Positions 52,096 through 60,289 of a DNA stretch of 64,000 bases are shown here, in pieces. The translations under genes were made by a program, and so were the position numbers. Every line of letters begins with the position of its first letter. The stretch's first letter is position 1. The notes beneath the pieces are model-generated. The model was not told where the DNA came from. It saw nothing but the letters and a program-made list of their open reading frames with translations, and did not search any database. The stretch comes from Alphaproteobacteria bacterium (GTDB taxonomy: Bacteria > Pseudomonadota > Alphaproteobacteria > CACIAM-22H2), in NCBI GenBank assembly GCA_016124335.1, contig WGNX01000003.1, positions 132,747-196,746 on the forward strand, in the 5' to 3' direction.

Positions 52096-54060
52096 TCAGG
52101 ACGAGAAGTAGAACTGCTGCGGCAACGCGGGCGCAGGGTTGGGCCAGGACCACGCGTTCGGCATCTTCACCGGCACGTTCTTGAGATTGTTCTTGGCGAT
52201 GCCAAACGTATTGACCGCAAGGCAAACGCCGATCGTCTCGAACGCGTCGGCCGTGAGGTCGAACAGCTCCTTCATGATCGCGCCGCGCTTGGCGATATCT
52301 GCCGTCGCGCTCGCATCGGCGAAGAGCTTCATGCGCTTCTTCTGGCTTTCCGGCGGCTCCTGCCCGTCCTTGCCGTTCGACACGTACCACTGCGTCCAGG
52401 GGATCGCGTAGCGCGAGCCCTGCGGATGCTGCGCGAAGTAGTCGCGCGGGTCGAGCATCGGATCGAGTCCGCCCGGCCCCGGCCAAGTCGCCGCATCATG
52501 GTCGTTGTTGTCGCCGCGCGTGTAGTAGAGCGCGCGTTCGATGGTGTTGACCTTCATGTCGACGCCGATGGCCGCCCAATGACGCTTGACGAGTTCGAGC
52601 GTATCGACGGCATCGGGATAGAGCGTCGGGATCACGTCGACCGCGAAGAACACCTTCTGCCCGTCCGGGCGAAGGCGCATGCCGTCCGAGCCGCGGCGAC
52701 TGTAGCCGAGCTTGTCGAGCATCTCGTTCGCCTTCTTCGGATCATGCTGCGTGAACTGGCGCGCGAGCTTTTCGTGATACCAGGGATGGCCCGGCCGCGG
52801 GCCGGTCTGGTAGGCCTCGGACTGGCCGAGATAGACGATGTCGATGATCTCCTTGCGATCGATGCCCAGCGACAGCGCTTCCCGGAACTCCTTGTTCGCG
52901 AACATCTCGCGCATCTTGGGATCTTTGTGCGTCATGTTCAGGTAGATCTGGCACTGCTGCGCGCTCGAAGCGACGAGTTCGACCAGCCGGTACCCGCCCT
53001 TCTGCATGTTCTGCGACAGCGTCGGCTTGTTCTGGAGCGCGTCGATGTGACGATCCTGCATGTCGATGCGGCCCGAGATCGTATCGAGCATCAACGATTC
53101 GACGTCCTGCGAGATGTTCATCGTCAGCTGGTTGATGTAGGGCAGCTGCGAGCCCTGCGTATCGACCTGCCAGAAGTACGGGTTGCGGGTCATCACGACG
53201 CGCGTCGCGCCGCCGGTGTACGGCTCGACGAGAATCCACGGATCGAGCGTCGGCTTGTCCACGTTGCCCCAACGCGACGGGATTTCGATGTCGCCGCACT
53301 TCGCACGGAACAATGTCGGCCAATCCGACATGTTCGCAGCCTTAACGGCGGCGGCCAGGTTCTGGTTATATTTCGGATGGAACTGGCTGCAATAGTGCTT
53401 GGCGAACAGCGTCGGATGCTGGCCGAGCGGCGTCGCAAGGTTCTCGAGAAACATCGCGTACGACGACGGGAAGGTGAACTTGACCGCCGTATCGCTCACC
53501 TTGGTGACGACGGCGGGCTTGCCGGCGATCGTGAGCTGCGAGGGCACCGACTTGTAGAGTTCGGAGTTCTTCGCGCAGTCCTCGATCGCGAAGACGACGT
53601 CGTCGGCTGTGAACGGCTTGCCGTCCGACCACTTCATGCCCGCGCGCAGATGGAACGTGAACTCGGTGGCCGTCGAATTGACCTCCCAGCGTTCCGCGAC
53701 GCATGGCTCGACCTGGGTGAACGCGAGGTTCCACTTGACGAGACCCTGGTTGCCGACGATGCGAAGGATGCCGTTATGGTCGGCAGACCCGCGCAGACCG
53801 CGGCGCAATGCACCACCGTAGCGCCCGAGACTGTCGATCGGCTTGACGACGAGCGGCGAAGCCGGCAGGCGCTGCGCAAGAGCCGGCAGCTTGCCCTCGG
53901 CCACGAGCTTGGCCAGTTCGGGCGCCTCTTTCGGCGCTCCTTGTGCGAGCACGCTGCCCGGCATGGCCGCGAGCGTGGCTGCCCCGACGAAGCCCTGTAG
54001 CATCGCACGACGCCCCACGCCTTCACCATGGACGTGGGTCGGCTGTTCGCTGTCTGTCAT
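52096..54060 (-). CDS. Large extracellular solute-binding protein (SBP_bac_5)
   Basis: 654 residues, bigger than the usual ~530 for DppA/OppA. Twin-arginine-type signal at about residues 17-41 (GRRAMLQGFVGAATLAAMPG). Family segments are VEPCVAERWEVNSTATEFTF, AGMKWSDGKPFTADDVVFAI and FREALSLGIDRKEIIDIVYL. It is first in the transporter operon and lies downstream of a GntR-type operator. Such large binding proteins can bind sugar-containing or conjugated compounds; the cluster points to a sugar-acid-related substrate rather than plain peptides. Confidence 0.92.
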   Translation of the reverse strand: MTDSEQPTHVHGEGVGRRAMLQGFVGAATLAAMPGSVLAQGAPKEAPELAKLVAEGKLPALAQRLPASPLVVKPIDSLGRYGGALRRGLRGSADHNGILRIVGNQGLVKWNLAFTQVEPCVAERWEVNSTATEFTFHLRAGMKWSDGKPFTADDVVFAIEDCAKNSELYKSVPSQLTIAGKPAVVTKVSDTAVKFTFPSSYAMFLENLATPLGQHPTLFAKHYCSQFHPKYNQNLAAAVKAANMSDWPTLFRAKCGDIEIPSRWGNVDKPTLDPWILVEPYTGGATRVVMTRNPYFWQVDTQGSQLPYINQLTMNISQDVESLMLDTISGRIDMQDRHIDALQNKPTLSQNMQKGGYRLVELVASSAQQCQIYLNMTHKDPKMREMFANKEFREALSLGIDRKEIIDIVYLGQSEAYQTGPRPGHPWYHEKLARQFTQHDPKKANEMLDKLGYSRRGSDGMRLRPDGQKVFFAVDVIPTLYPDAVDTLELVKRHWAAIGVDMKVNTIERALYYTRGDNNDHDAATWPGPGGLDPMLDPRDYFAQHPQGSRYAIPWTQWYVSNGKDGQEPPESQKKRMKLFADASATADIAKRGAIMKELFDLTADAFETIGVCLAVNTFGIAKNNLKNVPVKMPNAWSWPNPAPALPQQFYFSS

Positions 54061-54139
54061 CGTCTCCCCCCGATTGACTTGTTGCCGCTTTGCGGCGTTG
54101 TCCGACGCGCTCCCGGTCGATCGGGCTCCGCGGCTGCAG

Positions 54140-54169
54140 GATTTACTCACTAATATATCAGAGAGTCAA
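54140..54169 (-). promoter_or_regulatory. ABC-operon promoter with GntR-type operator in the spacer
   Basis: On the - strand: TTGACT (54169-54164), 18-base spacer, TAAATC (54145-54140). The spacer contains CTGATATATTAG (54161-54150), an imperfect copy of the palindrome at 54993-55006. A repressor bound there would block RNA polymerase at the solute-binding-protein promoter. The site overlaps the 3' end of the regulator gene. Confidence 0.6.
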
Positions 54170-54955
54170 CACGGCCGCGGCCGGCTCGGCCGAAACTTCC
54201 GCCGGTTCACTCCGCATGTACTTGGGAAAGCGCGCGCTCAGCGCCTCGATATTCGCAAGCGTCCCCGAAAGATGCTTGCGCAGGAAAGCCTGCGCGATTT
54301 CCGGCTGCCTATCTGCAATCGCGTCGAGGATCGCCTTGTGGTCCGCAAGCACTGTTTCAATTTTACAGAGGTCCGGCAGGTTGAGTCGGCGCAACCGGTC
54401 GAGCTGGCCGCAACTGCGGTGCATGAGCTGCCACATGTCGGGCACGCCGGCCGCCTCGTACATGATCCGGTGGAACATCCGGTCGGCGTCGGAGAAAGCT
54501 TTCAGATCGCCTTGCCGCGCAAACTCGCGCTGGCTTTCCAGGCTGTCGCGCAGTGCCGAAACCATTGATAAATCGTGTGAAATTGCCAACGCCCGAACCA
54601 CTTCAAGCTCGAGCGAACGGCGCAGGAAGTGCGCCTGGCGTGCGGCCGTGAGGTCGATGAGGCTGACGACCGTCGCATGCTGCGGAAATACCTCGACAAG
54701 CCCCTCCGCCGAAAGGCGCATGAGCGCATCGCGCACGGGTGTCTGGCTGACGCCGAACCGGCGGGCGAGCTCTGCACGCGACAGCACCATGCCCGGAGCG
54801 AGGGTGAGGGAGAGGATCATGTCGCGGATCTGGTCGAAGACCGTCGATGCGGCAAGTCGCCCGCGATCGGCCGTCGTCTGGCGCCCACGCGCACGCACCG
54901 ACGTCCGTGTCCTCCCTCCCTTGCGGATCGCCGTCTTTGCGGCATTCTTGATCAT
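54158..54955 (-). CDS. GntR/FadR-family transcription regulator
   Basis: 265 residues. A basic N-terminal tail (KGGRTRTSVRARGRQTTAD) precedes a GntR winged helix: TVFDQIRDMILSLTLAPGMV, RAELARRFGVSQTPVRDALM, RLSAEGLVEVFPQHATVVS. The C-terminal FCD ligand-binding domain has its metal histidines in DRMFHRIMYEAAG and LADHKAILDAIADRQ. A promoter places +1 at the ATG, so its mRNA may be leaderless. Two similar palindromes flank the gene, suggesting it controls the ABC operon, itself and the divergent dehydratase gene. Confidence 0.9.
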   Translation of the reverse strand: MIKNAAKTAIRKGGRTRTSVRARGRQTTADRGRLAASTVFDQIRDMILSLTLAPGMVLSRAELARRFGVSQTPVRDALMRLSAEGLVEVFPQHATVVSLIDLTAARQAHFLRRSLELEVVRALAISHDLSMVSALRDSLESQREFARQGDLKAFSDADRMFHRIMYEAAGVPDMWQLMHRSCGQLDRLRRLNLPDLCKIETVLADHKAILDAIADRQPEIAQAFLRKHLSGTLANIEALSARFPKYMRSEPAEVSAEPAAAVLTL

Positions 54956-54962
54956 GGGCCCG

Positions 54963-54990
54963 AGGATAGCCCAGAAATCGACTTTGTCAC
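54963..54990 (-). promoter_or_regulatory. GntR-gene promoter giving a leaderless mRNA
   Basis: GTGACA (54990-54985), 16-base spacer, TATCCT (54968-54963). Seven bases separate the -10 box from the ATG at 54955, so transcription should start at or next to the start codon. The operator palindrome sits just upstream of the -35 box. Confidence 0.5.
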
Positions 54991-54992
54991 GC

Positions 54993-55006
54993 GCTAATAT
55001 ATTAGC
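54993..55006. promoter_or_regulatory. GntR operator palindrome GCTAATATATTAGC
   Basis: A perfect 14-bp palindrome lies between the divergent gntR and glucarate-dehydratase-like genes. It matches, with one change, the 12-bp core at 54150-54161. AT-rich centres of this sort fit FadR-subfamily GntR binding sites. Both divergent promoters could be controlled from it. Confidence 0.65.
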
Positions 55007-55063
55007 TCTTCTCGCTCGGCACCGAGGCCGCTATCCTTGCGGCCATCCGGGAGAGATGTCCGA

Positions 55064-56365
55064 ATGCCCAATCAAACTGCAGCAGCGCTGTCCGTGCGCC
55101 GCCCGCGCGTGGCCGATGTCCGCGTCACGCCGATTGCCTTTCGCGATCCCCCACTCCTCAACGTCGTCGGCGTACATGAGCCATGGGCCCTGCGCTCGAT
55201 CATCGAAGTCGAGACGGACGATGGCCGGATCGGCCTTGGCGAGAGCTATGGCGATCTGGAAACACTCGGCAATCTCGACAAGGCGAAAGGCCGTCTTGTC
55301 GGCCTTGATCCACATGACACAAACGCTCTCGTCGCCCGCGTCCACGAAGCCGTGACCGGCCAGCCCTTCATCGGGCAGCCGTTTCCGGCAGCGGGCGACA
55401 AGGCGCTCGCAAGCGCCATCGGCGCCTTCGAGGTCGCGTTTCTCGATCTTCAGGCGCAGATCGCTGGCTGCCCGCTCTACCAGCTGCTTGGCGGTGCGGT
55501 CCGGGATCGCGTCGCCTATAGCGCGTATCTCTTTTACAAGTTCGCCCGGCACAAGGACGACCCGGGCTATCCCCCGGACGATTGGGGCGAAGCACTCGAC
55601 CATGCGCAGATCGTCGACCAGACAAAGCGGATGGTGAACGACTATGGCTTCGGTTCGATCAAGCTGAAGGCCGGTGTTTTCGATCCCGACTTCGAAATCG
55701 AGTCCTTGCGTGCCTTGCGCAAGGCCTTCCCCAACCATCCGCTCAGGATCGATCCGAACGGCGGATGGTCGGTCGAAACGACTCGTCGCCTCATGCCCCG
55801 GTTCGACGGCTTGCTCGAATATCTCGAAGACCCGGTGAACAGCCTCGACGAAATGGGCGAAGTGGCAAAATTCTCGACGCTGCCGCTGGCGACGAACATG
55901 GTGACCGTCGCGTTCGGGCACGTTCCGAAAACGGTGCGGCTGAACGCGGTGCAGGTGATTTTGAGCGATCACCATTATTGGGGAGGGCTGCGTGCCACGC
56001 AGGCGCTCGCTCATTACGGCCGGACATTCGGCATCGGGATCTCGATGCACTCGAATTCACATCTCGGCATCAGCCTTGCCGCGATGACCCATGTCGGGAT
56101 GACGATCCCCAACCTCGCGTACGCGTGCGACACGCACTATCCCTGGCAGGTCGAAGAAGTCGTCGATGGCGGCCGGGAAATGTTCAGGTTCGAGGCTGGA
56201 AGCCTTTCCCCGCCATCAGGACCGGGCCTCGGCGTCAAACTCGACCGCAGCGCGCTATCGACCTTGCATCATCAGTACGTGACCTGCGGTATCCGCAAGC
56301 GCGACGATGCGAAAGAGATGCGGAAATACCGGCCGGACTGGAACTCCGCCCGACCGAGATTCTAG
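55064..56365 (+). CDS. Glucarate-dehydratase-like enolase-superfamily enzyme
   Basis: 433 residues. The active-site set matches the glucarate dehydratase type: KxK in SIKLKAGVF, D-x-N in RIDPNGGWSVE, YLEDPV, ATNMVTVAF and the His region SMHSNSHLGIS. It should dehydrate D-glucarate or a close hexarate to a 5-keto-4-deoxy acid. The ATG at 55064 follows GGGAGAG. It is divergent from gntR and convergent with the SMP-30 gene, with which it shares CTAG as stop codon. Confidence 0.88.
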   Translation: MPNQTAAALSVRRPRVADVRVTPIAFRDPPLLNVVGVHEPWALRSIIEVETDDGRIGLGESYGDLETLGNLDKAKGRLVGLDPHDTNALVARVHEAVTGQPFIGQPFPAAGDKALASAIGAFEVAFLDLQAQIAGCPLYQLLGGAVRDRVAYSAYLFYKFARHKDDPGYPPDDWGEALDHAQIVDQTKRMVNDYGFGSIKLKAGVFDPDFEIESLRALRKAFPNHPLRIDPNGGWSVETTRRLMPRFDGLLEYLEDPVNSLDEMGEVAKFSTLPLATNMVTVAFGHVPKTVRLNAVQVILSDHHYWGGLRATQALAHYGRTFGIGISMHSNSHLGISLAAMTHVGMTIPNLAYACDTHYPWQVEEVVDGGREMFRFEAGSLSPPSGPGLGVKLDRSALSTLHHQYVTCGIRKRDDAKEMRKYRPDWNSARPRF

Positions 56366-57240
56366 GCATGTGCACCGAATCGACCGATCGGCGCGCCGGC
56401 CACGTCAACGCGAAACGTGATGAGCGTGCCGGCCTGGCGAACGCCCGTGCGATCCGTGGCAAGAGAAGTCACATAAAGGGTCCGCAAGTCGTCGCCGCCG
56501 AAGCACGGCATCGTGGGCGACGCCACGGGAAGCATGACCTTACGATCGATCGTGCCGTCCGGAGCGATCCGATTGAGGCAGCCGGCCGACACGCCGGCGC
56601 TCCAGTAGAATCCCTCGCAATCCATCGCCGCCCCGTCCGGCCGGCCGTCGCCCTCCTCGAGCGTGCGGATGACCTTCCGATTGGAAATTTCGCCGGTCGC
56701 CGACGCGTAATCGAAGGTCTGGACGAAGCGCTGGCGGCTGTCCGAGTGGTAAAGCACCTTTCCGTTCGGCGACCATGCAAGGCCGTTGGATACGGTAAGA
56801 CCGTCCAGCATCTTCGTTGCGCGCCCGCTGATGTCAATTCGATAGAGTGCCGCGACTGGCTCCTTCTCCGGCCGGTCATCCATCGAACCGACCCAAAATC
56901 GACCGTCCGGCCCGACCTTGCCGTCGTTGAGACGATTTGCAGGCTTGTCCGGCTCGGGGTTGACGACGAACTCGAAACGGCCGGATGCGAAATCAAACAT
57001 ATGAACGCCGCTGCGCAGCGCCACGATCGCGCGACCGTCCGCCGCGAGACCGAAACTGCCGATCGTGCTCGGCATTTCAAAACGGTCGATGCGCCGCGTC
57101 TTCGGGTCCAGCCGGAACAGTGCCGGGGCCGGAATATCGATGAAATAGAGCATTCCGTTAACGGAATCCCAGCACGGGCCCTCGCCCGTTCCGAGCGGGA
57201 AATCGACCAACGACTCGACCTTTGGAGTCTCAACACGCAT
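56362..57240 (-). CDS. SMP-30/gluconolactonase-family lactonase
   Basis: 292 residues, six-bladed beta-propeller. It probably hydrolyses a sugar lactone to the sugar acid used by the dehydratases. Metal ligands are in GTGEGPCWDS (Glu), LNDGKVGPDGRFWVGSM (Asn/Asp), SNGLAWSPNGKVLYHSDS and GRPDGAAMD. The start ATG is 57240; the divergent DapA-like gene starts 70 bases away. Confidence 0.9.
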   Translation of the reverse strand: MRVETPKVESLVDFPLGTGEGPCWDSVNGMLYFIDIPAPALFRLDPKTRRIDRFEMPSTIGSFGLAADGRAIVALRSGVHMFDFASGRFEFVVNPEPDKPANRLNDGKVGPDGRFWVGSMDDRPEKEPVAALYRIDISGRATKMLDGLTVSNGLAWSPNGKVLYHSDSRQRFVQTFDYASATGEISNRKVIRTLEEGDGRPDGAAMDCEGFYWSAGVSAGCLNRIAPDGTIDRKVMLPVASPTMPCFGGDDLRTLYVTSLATDRTGVRQAGTLITFRVDVAGAPIGRFGAHA

Positions 57241-57310
57241 CGCGCTATCCTCTGCCGGGGTAGACCGGATTTCGGGTATAGCGTGGAAACACGATGAATT
57301 GGAGGATGGA

Positions 57311-58240
57311 ATGTCGCTCGAGAAGATCCGAAATGCGCTGAAGGGCATCTCCGGCGTCCATATCGTGCCATATGGCAAGGACGGAGCGCCGGACGGCCCC
57401 ACGCTCGCCCGCGTCATCGACCGAATTGCGGCGGCCGGTATCCACAATATCGTTACCGCCGGCAACACCGGCGAGTTCTACGCGCTCAGCCCCGACGAAG
57501 TCCGCTTCGTTCACGACAAGGCGATCGAGGCGAATGCGGGGCGCAGCCGGGTGACCGCCGCGATCGGTCGTTCGCTGGTCGAAGCGATCGCTCTCGGCAA
57601 GCGCGCCAAGGCCGGCGGTGCCGACGCCGTCATGGCGCACCAGCCGCTCGATCCGTTTGCAGCGCCGCAAGCGCAGGCCGCATATTTCAAGGCGATTGCC
57701 GATCAGGTCGACCTTCCGCTTGTCGCCTACGTCCGCTCGGATGCGATGAATCTCAAAGACCTCATGGGGATCGCAAATCATCCGAATGTCGCGGGCGTCA
57801 AGTTCGCCACGACCAATCTCATGATGCTTTCGGAATGCGTGCGCGCAAGCGAGGCGAAGACGGCGCTCTGGGTATGCGGGCTCGCGGAGGGTTGGGCCGG
57901 GCCGTTCTACGCGGTCGGCGCACGCGGATTTACGTCGGGCTTGGTCAATGTCGATCCCGCGCGATCCCTCGCGATTCACGCGGCACTTGAGGCCGGCGAC
58001 TTTGCAAAGGTCCGAGCACTCGTCGATACGATCGCCGCATTCGAAACGTTGCGCACGCGCTATGGCAACGGCGCAAACGTCACGGTCGTCAAGGAGGCGA
58101 TGGGCGAGCTTGGCTTTGAGGTCGGACAGGTCCGCCTCCCCGGCCTCCCGGCACTGGATCCCGCCGATCGCGCGACGCTGCTTGGCGTATTGAAGTCATG
58201 GAACGTGATTCCGGTTCGGAAAACAGGGACCGCCGCCTGA
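57311..58240 (+). CDS. DapA/DHDPS-family lyase (keto-deoxy-glucarate dehydratase-like)
   Basis: 309 residues, Schiff-base TIM barrel. GNTGEFYALSPDEVRFVHDK matches the pyruvate-binding region, YVRSD holds the catalytic Tyr and GVKFATTN the Schiff-base Lys. With a glucarate-dehydratase-like enzyme next door, 5-dehydro-4-deoxyglucarate dehydratase is the likely activity, giving alpha-ketoglutarate semialdehyde; an aldolase role is an alternative. GGAGG lies five bases before the ATG. Confidence 0.88.
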   Translation: MSLEKIRNALKGISGVHIVPYGKDGAPDGPTLARVIDRIAAAGIHNIVTAGNTGEFYALSPDEVRFVHDKAIEANAGRSRVTAAIGRSLVEAIALGKRAKAGGADAVMAHQPLDPFAAPQAQAAYFKAIADQVDLPLVAYVRSDAMNLKDLMGIANHPNVAGVKFATTNLMMLSECVRASEAKTALWVCGLAEGWAGPFYAVGARGFTSGLVNVDPARSLAIHAALEAGDFAKVRALVDTIAAFETLRTRYGNGANVTVVKEAMGELGFEVGQVRLPGLPALDPADRATLLGVLKSWNVIPVRKTGTAA

Positions 58241-58249
58241 TGTTCTCTA

Positions 58250-59338
58250 TCACGCGGAAAAAAGCACCCCACCTGTCGTCGCCGACGGCACGCCGGTCGT
58301 CGACGGCAGGCTGAGCGGCATTCCCTTCACCGATCGCACGGCAAGGAACCCGAACAGCTCCGCTTCTAGCGCATCGCCGTTCCAGCCGACCGTCTCGACA
58401 GGTTCGACGGCCACACCAAGGTTCCGGCGGAAGCCTTCCATGAACGTCCTGTTGTGGCGCCCGCCACCGGTGACAAGCCATCTCTTCGGCCGCTCCGGAA
58501 GATGACGCAGACAGGCACACGTAGCCGCGACGGTGAAGGCGGACAATGTTGCCGCACCGTCCGCATCGCTCAAACCATCGACGACTTCCGCCATTGCATG
58601 AAAGTCATTCCGGTCAAGGGACTTGGGCGGACGTCGCGCGAAGAATGGATTGCCGAGCATCTGCGTCAGAAAGGCTTCATCGATCCGGCCGATCGAGGCA
58701 AGCTTTCCGCCCTCGTCAAACGGTGCCCCGGTCCGCCTTCTGACAAAATCATCGAGCAGCGCCGACGCAGGCCCCGTGTCAAAGGCGATCGTGGCTGAAT
58801 CCGAAATATAGGTCACATTTGCCACGCCGCCGAGATTGAGAACGATCACCGGTCCATCGAGCCCTTCGCACAAGGCGCGATGATAGAGCGGCGCCAGGGG
58901 CGCACCCTGCCCGCCGGCGGCAATATCCGCATCGCGAAATCGCGCGACGACATCGATCCCGAGTTGCCGAGCCGCGCGCGCGCCGTCGAGCAGTTGGCGC
59001 GTAAATCGGCGCTCCGGCCGGTGATAGACGGTTTGACCATGCATCCCGACGAGCGAAATGCCGGAACGGTCGAGGTTGAAATCCGATACGAGAAGTTCGA
59101 CCGCCGCAACATGCGCATCGGTGACGTTCGATTCCAGCAACGTCAGCGGATCCAGTTCGGCGCGCTCAGGCGCCTTCAGGAAGTCGATAAGTTCATTGCG
59201 CAATTCCGGCGCGTACGGATAGCTCCGTGCGATCCCCGTCAGGCGCACCGCGGCTCCGTCGGTTTCAATTAGCGCGACGTCAATCGCATCCATCGATGTT
59301 CCGCTGATGACGCCGATTGCGCGCAAGAACAAGGTCAT
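58250..59338 (-). CDS. anmK: Anhydro-N-acetylmuramic acid kinase AnmK
   Basis: 362 residues. It hydrolyses and phosphorylates anhydro-MurNAc to MurNAc-6-phosphate in peptidoglycan recycling. Family marks are AIGVISGTSMDAIDVALIET, VGMHGQTVYHRPERR, IVLNLGGVANVTYI, AFDTGPASALLDDFVRRRTG and LVTGGGRHNRTFM. Its ATG overlaps the murQ stop (ATGA). The end is 10 bases from the convergent DapA-like gene. Confidence 0.94.
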   Translation of the reverse strand: MTLFLRAIGVISGTSMDAIDVALIETDGAAVRLTGIARSYPYAPELRNELIDFLKAPERAELDPLTLLESNVTDAHVAAVELLVSDFNLDRSGISLVGMHGQTVYHRPERRFTRQLLDGARAARQLGIDVVARFRDADIAAGGQGAPLAPLYHRALCEGLDGPVIVLNLGGVANVTYISDSATIAFDTGPASALLDDFVRRRTGAPFDEGGKLASIGRIDEAFLTQMLGNPFFARRPPKSLDRNDFHAMAEVVDGLSDADGAATLSAFTVAATCACLRHLPERPKRWLVTGGGRHNRTFMEGFRRNLGVAVEPVETVGWNGDALEAELFGFLAVRSVKGMPLSLPSTTGVPSATTGGVLFSA

Positions 59339-60228
59339 GTCTCCTCAAGCCCAAGCCGGGAACGGGCGACGCGCAGATTGCCGCCGGTACTGAGCAGGGT
59401 GGCCCGCGCGCGCTCCGGCCCGATCCCGGAAGCGACAAGGGTTGCCTCGGCAATATCTCCGCTGCTCGCGGTTAAGGCACGCTCAGCCGCTTCGACGCCA
59501 CACCCGCTGATCCGCGCGACAATCCCGATCGCCCGTCGCCGCAGTTTCACGTTTGACGGACGCATGCCGATCATAAGGCCGCCATAGACGCGACCAAGCC
59601 GGATCATGATCGCCGTCGAAAGCAGATTGAGCACAACCTTTTGCGCCGTACCGGCATTCATCCGGGTGGAACCCGCGATGACCTCACGGCCGGTCTCCAC
59701 AATAATCGGATGGAAAGAGTCGCGCAGCAACAGCGAGCCTGCATTGTTGGCGATGGCAATATCCAACGCCCCTCGTGAGCGCGCCGCTTGCAGCGACGCC
59801 AACGTGAACGGTGTCGAACCACTCGCCGAAACGGCGATCACGACATCTTCGGTCGTGACGTTCAAACCTTCGACAATGGCTGCTCCAGCGGCGGCATCGT
59901 CTTCCGCCCCTTCGATACTTGCGTCCAGCGCTTCATTCCCGCCCGCGATCGCAAACGCCATTCGCTCGCGCGGCCAGCCGAATGTCGGGAAAAGCTCGAC
60001 ACCGTCCTGAACGGCAATCCGCGCCGGCGTTCCCGCACCGGCGTAGATCAGGCGCCCTGCGGTCGCAAGCCGGGCCGCAGCCGCATCCGCCGCGCGTGCG
60101 ATCGACGGCAACGCCTTCTCGACCGCAAGAACTGAACCCTGCTGCCCCAGCCATAGCGCCCGAACCGCGTCAACCGTCGGCCGGAGGTCCAGATCGTCGA
60201 ATTCCGAGGCGCTTGTTTCGGTATCCAT
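59335..60228 (-). CDS. murQ: N-acetylmuramic acid 6-phosphate etherase MurQ
   Basis: 297 residues from ATG 60228. It cleaves the lactyl ether of MurNAc-6-phosphate to GlcNAc-6-phosphate and lactate. SIS-domain features: LIYAGAGTPARIAVQDGVEL, IAVSASGSTPFTLASLQAAR and VIAGSTRMNAGTAQKVVLNL, where the family has an EVITGSTRMKAGTAQK block. It lies between anmK and the TRAP permease genes on one strand, which suggests the transported compound feeds this pathway. Confidence 0.93.
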   Translation of the reverse strand: MDTETSASEFDDLDLRPTVDAVRALWLGQQGSVLAVEKALPSIARAADAAAARLATAGRLIYAGAGTPARIAVQDGVELFPTFGWPRERMAFAIAGGNEALDASIEGAEDDAAAGAAIVEGLNVTTEDVVIAVSASGSTPFTLASLQAARSRGALDIAIANNAGSLLLRDSFHPIIVETGREVIAGSTRMNAGTAQKVVLNLLSTAIMIRLGRVYGGLMIGMRPSNVKLRRRAIGIVARISGCGVEAAERALTASSGDIAEATLVASGIGPERARATLLSTGGNLRVARSRLGLEET

Positions 60229-60289
60229 ATCGGTGACCGACTTTAGCGCGATTGGATCGAGTCGGCCGAGCAATCCGACGCCAGGCCGC

